A stretch of 64,000 bases of DNA from Ectopseudomonas mendocina (GTDB lineage Bacteria > Pseudomonadota > Gammaproteobacteria > Pseudomonadales > Pseudomonadaceae). This document shows, one piece after another, positions 62,181-64,000 of the stretch (position 1 is the first letter of the stretch; each line of letters starts with the position of its first letter). The notes under the pieces were generated by a model. It had not been told where the DNA came from, made no database searches, and saw only the letters and a list, made by a program, of their open reading frames with translations. A program made the translations under genes and the position numbers. Where the stretch lies: the NCBI RefSeq assembly GCF_016008875.1, contig NZ_JADTQG010000017.1:99333-163332 (forward strand). Direction: 5' to 3'.

Positions 62181-62507
62181 TCAGGCCACCTCCGTCACCA
62201 GGCTGTGATCCAGATGCTGCCAGCTCACCTCCCACACGCACACCAGGCCGCGCAGTTTTTGCGCCAGCACGCCGGCGCGATGCAGCGAGATGCCGGGCAG
62301 GCGCAGGCTGATGTGCAGATCGTCCTGCAGGCGCTCCATGTGCAAGGCTTCGGGTAACAGCTGCAATTGCGCGAACAGGCCCAGCAGGCGGCACATCACG
62401 TCGGCTTCGGCATCGGTGCGCAATTGGTATTCGACACAGGCATCGGGGCGATCCTGCCAGGGATCGCGACGGTTGTAGGTAGGCGGAAACGGAGTGGTAT
62501 CAGGCAT
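62181..62507 (-). CDS. Conserved-looking cytosolic protein of unknown function
   Basis: 108 residues, acidic and hydrophilic, no signal or membrane segment. The central VEYQLRTDAEADVMCRLLGLFAQLQLLPEALHMERLQDDLHISLRL resembles a small ferredoxin-like/ACT-like fold in pattern only. Divergent from the Lrp gene (127 bases). I do not recognise a family. Confidence 0.6.
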   Translation of the reverse strand: MPDTTPFPPTYNRRDPWQDRPDACVEYQLRTDAEADVMCRLLGLFAQLQLLPEALHMERLQDDLHISLRLPGISLHRAGVLAQKLRGLVCVWEVSWQHLDHSLVTEVA

Positions 62508-62634
62508 GGCGGCAGCTCGGGCAGGTTTTGCCTAAGTGTCCGCCTTCTTCCGGCAAAAGTTCTGCCTGGTTTTCTGGGTTAATGCGGTTTTGTTGGATAG
62601 AATTGCCTTATTGTTCTGATTCGGAGGAATTTTT

Positions 62635-63102
62635 ATGTCCATCGCGCTGGATGCCTATGATCAACGCATTCTTGCCCTATTGCAGGAGGATGCCGGCCTA
62701 GCCACCGCCGAGATCGCCGAGCGCATCGGCCTGTCGCAATCGCCCTGCTGGCGCCGCATTCAGCGGCTCAAGGAGGAGGGGGTGATCCGCAAGCAGGTCA
62801 CGCTGCTCGATCGCAAGCGTATCGGCCTGCACACGCAGGTCTTCGCCCAGGTCAAACTCAACGCTCATGGCCGCTCCAATCTGACCGAGTTCGCCGAAGC
62901 CATGCGCGAGTTTCCCGAGGTGCTCGAATGCCATGTGCTGATGGGCGCGGTGGACTTCATGCTGCGCATCGTCACCCGCGATATCGAGGCTTATGAGCGC
63001 TTCTTCTTCGAGAAGCTGTCGCTGGTGCCCGGTATCCAGGAGGTGAACTCCATCGTCGCGCTATCGGAGATCAAGTCCACCACCAGTTTGCCGCTGGCTT
63101 AA
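62635..63102 (+). CDS. Lrp/AsnC-family regulator
   Basis: 155 residues: N-terminal helix-turn-helix (LDAYDQRILALLQEDAGLATAEIAERIGLSQSPCWRRIQRL) and a C-terminal RAM/ACT-like domain (about 70-150). CGGAGGAA stands before the ATG. Amino-acid-responsive regulator; may control the divergent unknown gene at 62181. Overlaps the convergent DUF502 gene by four bases. Confidence 0.92.
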   Translation: MSIALDAYDQRILALLQEDAGLATAEIAERIGLSQSPCWRRIQRLKEEGVIRKQVTLLDRKRIGLHTQVFAQVKLNAHGRSNLTEFAEAMREFPEVLECHVLMGAVDFMLRIVTRDIEAYERFFFEKLSLVPGIQEVNSIVALSEIKSTTSLPLA

Positions 63103-63770
63103 GGCTTGATCACCACCGGAGGCGACGGATCGGCGTTGCGCTTGCCAGGTGGTGTAAGCCCCATGGACACGTAGATGCTGGTCAGCTGATCCACGCCCAT
63201 GTCGGCGGGCCGCACCCATTGCTCCGGTACGTAGAGCAGGCCACCGCCGACGGGGATCGGCGCGGTGGGAATGAGAATGGCGCAGTAGGCGCGGCCGTCC
63301 AGCTCCACGCTTTCCGAACTCGGGCGCAGGGCGAGCACGGCGGCACCATCACCGCCGAAGAAGCACCACACTGGCGCCATGGTGGTGATGTCCGGGTTCT
63401 TGCTCTTGTCCAGCAGGCCCACGAAGCGGTCGGCCAGGTTGTAGAAGTTACCGATCAGTGGGGTGCGCCGTAGCGTGCGGTCGAGCAGCCAGGACAACGG
63501 GCGGCGCAGGCCCAGTTGCACGGCCAGGCCCAGCGGGTAGAGGCTGGCCAGCAGCACCAGGCTGCCGAGTAGATAGGCCATGTAGCCGTTGCTGGAAAAG
63601 GGCTGGCCGAGGGCGGCGAACAACTGACCGATCAGCGTCGACGGGCCTACCAGGCGATTGAACAGGCTGAATATCCAGGCGAGCAGTGCCAGAGTCAGCA
63701 CCAATGGGAGTAGCGCTAGCAGGCCGGTCAGCCAGGTAGCGACGACGGATTTCAGGCTACGTCTGATCAT
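63099..63770 (-). CDS. DUF502 family membrane protein
   Basis: 223 residues with two N-terminal hydrophobic hairpins (VVATWLTGLLALLPLVLTLALLAWIF and GYMAYLLGSLVLLASLYPLGLAVQLG) and a soluble C-terminal part with RTLRRTPLIGNFYNLADRFV and LIPTAPIPVGGGLLYVPEQWV, the usual DUF502 blocks. Function unknown. Confidence 0.85.
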   Translation of the reverse strand: MIRRSLKSVVATWLTGLLALLPLVLTLALLAWIFSLFNRLVGPSTLIGQLFAALGQPFSSNGYMAYLLGSLVLLASLYPLGLAVQLGLRRPLSWLLDRTLRRTPLIGNFYNLADRFVGLLDKSKNPDITTMAPVWCFFGGDGAAVLALRPSSESVELDGRAYCAILIPTAPIPVGGGLLYVPEQWVRPADMGVDQLTSIYVSMGLTPPGKRNADPSPPVVIKP

Positions 63771-63902
63771 GCCTCGGTTTCCTTGATGAAGATGCCGGCG
63801 ACTTTACGCCAGGATGTCCTGCACCGTGCAGTCATGTCTGTCCCGCGAGCAGGGAAATGGCGACAACATCTTTCCTACGACCGTTTCGCTTTGCTGGCGT
63901 GC

Positions 63903-63930
63903 AAAAAAAAGCCCGGCACAGAGGCCGGGC
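63903..63930 (-). terminator. Minus-strand rho-independent terminator near the window end
   Basis: GCCCGGC (63911-63917) / GCCGGGC (63924-63930) with eight A on its left, which read as a U-run on the minus strand. It should end a minus-strand gene lying beyond base 64000, whose last codons may be in 63954-64000; too little is visible to identify it. Confidence 0.8.
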
Positions 63931-64000
63931 GGAGTGGGTACACAGGGTACCGAATTAGCAGCGTTGGTCTGAACGGCTACAGGCCGAGCATATTCGGCAA

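Overview
The window is a high-GC gammaproteobacterial chromosome segment that reads as Pseudomonas. The evidence is two OprD-family porins, an LsfA/SsuEADCBF cluster, a Kdp operon led by a 29-residue KdpF, DUF2388 and DUF502 proteins, and many Pseudomonas-style intergenic repeats of the GTAGGAGCGGCTTNAGCCGCGA type. The repeat set suggests a mendocina/oleovorans-like lineage, but that is an inference. I see no rRNA, tRNA, CRISPR array, prophage or intact insertion sequence.

Layout. 1-7.2 kb: an uptake and catabolism locus with a class III aminotransferase (cut by the window edge), an NMT1-type ABC transporter, a GMC oxidoreductase, an EamA exporter and a LysR regulator. 7.3-13.2 kb: mostly single genes (AraC regulator divergent from an Fsr-like MFS exporter, DUF998, NIPSNAP, methyltransferase, a CxxC small protein, another MFS). 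13.3-20 kb: a divergent organosulfur-scavenging locus with a DszC/SfnB-like flavin monooxygenase and SsuA-like binding protein on one side, and an OprD-type porin plus a second ABC transporter on the other; that transporter's permease carries a frameshift. 20.6-22.9 kb: chromate and ACR3/BASS-like transporters. 23-31 kb: kdpFABCDE and a GNAT enzyme. 31.5-37.6 kb: lsfA-ssuEADCBF, with repeats inserted at four of its gene junctions. 37.9-40.7 kb: sbp-cysT-cysW with no cysA behind it.

40.9-55.1 kb is the most unusual part. Seven genes on the minus strand are nearly all overlapping: a membrane PAS-GGDEF-EAL protein, a REC-HDOD regulator, three sensor kinases sharing an almost identical dimerisation/phosphoacceptor module, a single-domain REC, and an Hpt-REC-REC-GGDEF protein. 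This looks like one phosphorelay ending in c-di-GMP synthesis. 55.3-64 kb: desaturase, PAS-GGDEF cyclase, OprE-like porin, DUF2388, NfeD, an orphan GspE/PulE ATPase, an Lrp regulator and DUF502.

The organising theme is sulfur. Lsf/Ssu/Sbp and the 13-20 kb locus both import oxidised or organic sulfur. Their exported proteins are almost devoid of Met and Cys: the porin at 15953 has none after its start codon, while its paralogue at 57975 has seven Met. The binding protein at 923 has normal Met/Cys content, which argues that the first ABC system is not for sulfur. A second theme is c-di-GMP: three GGDEF proteins, one with EAL, occur within 17 kb.
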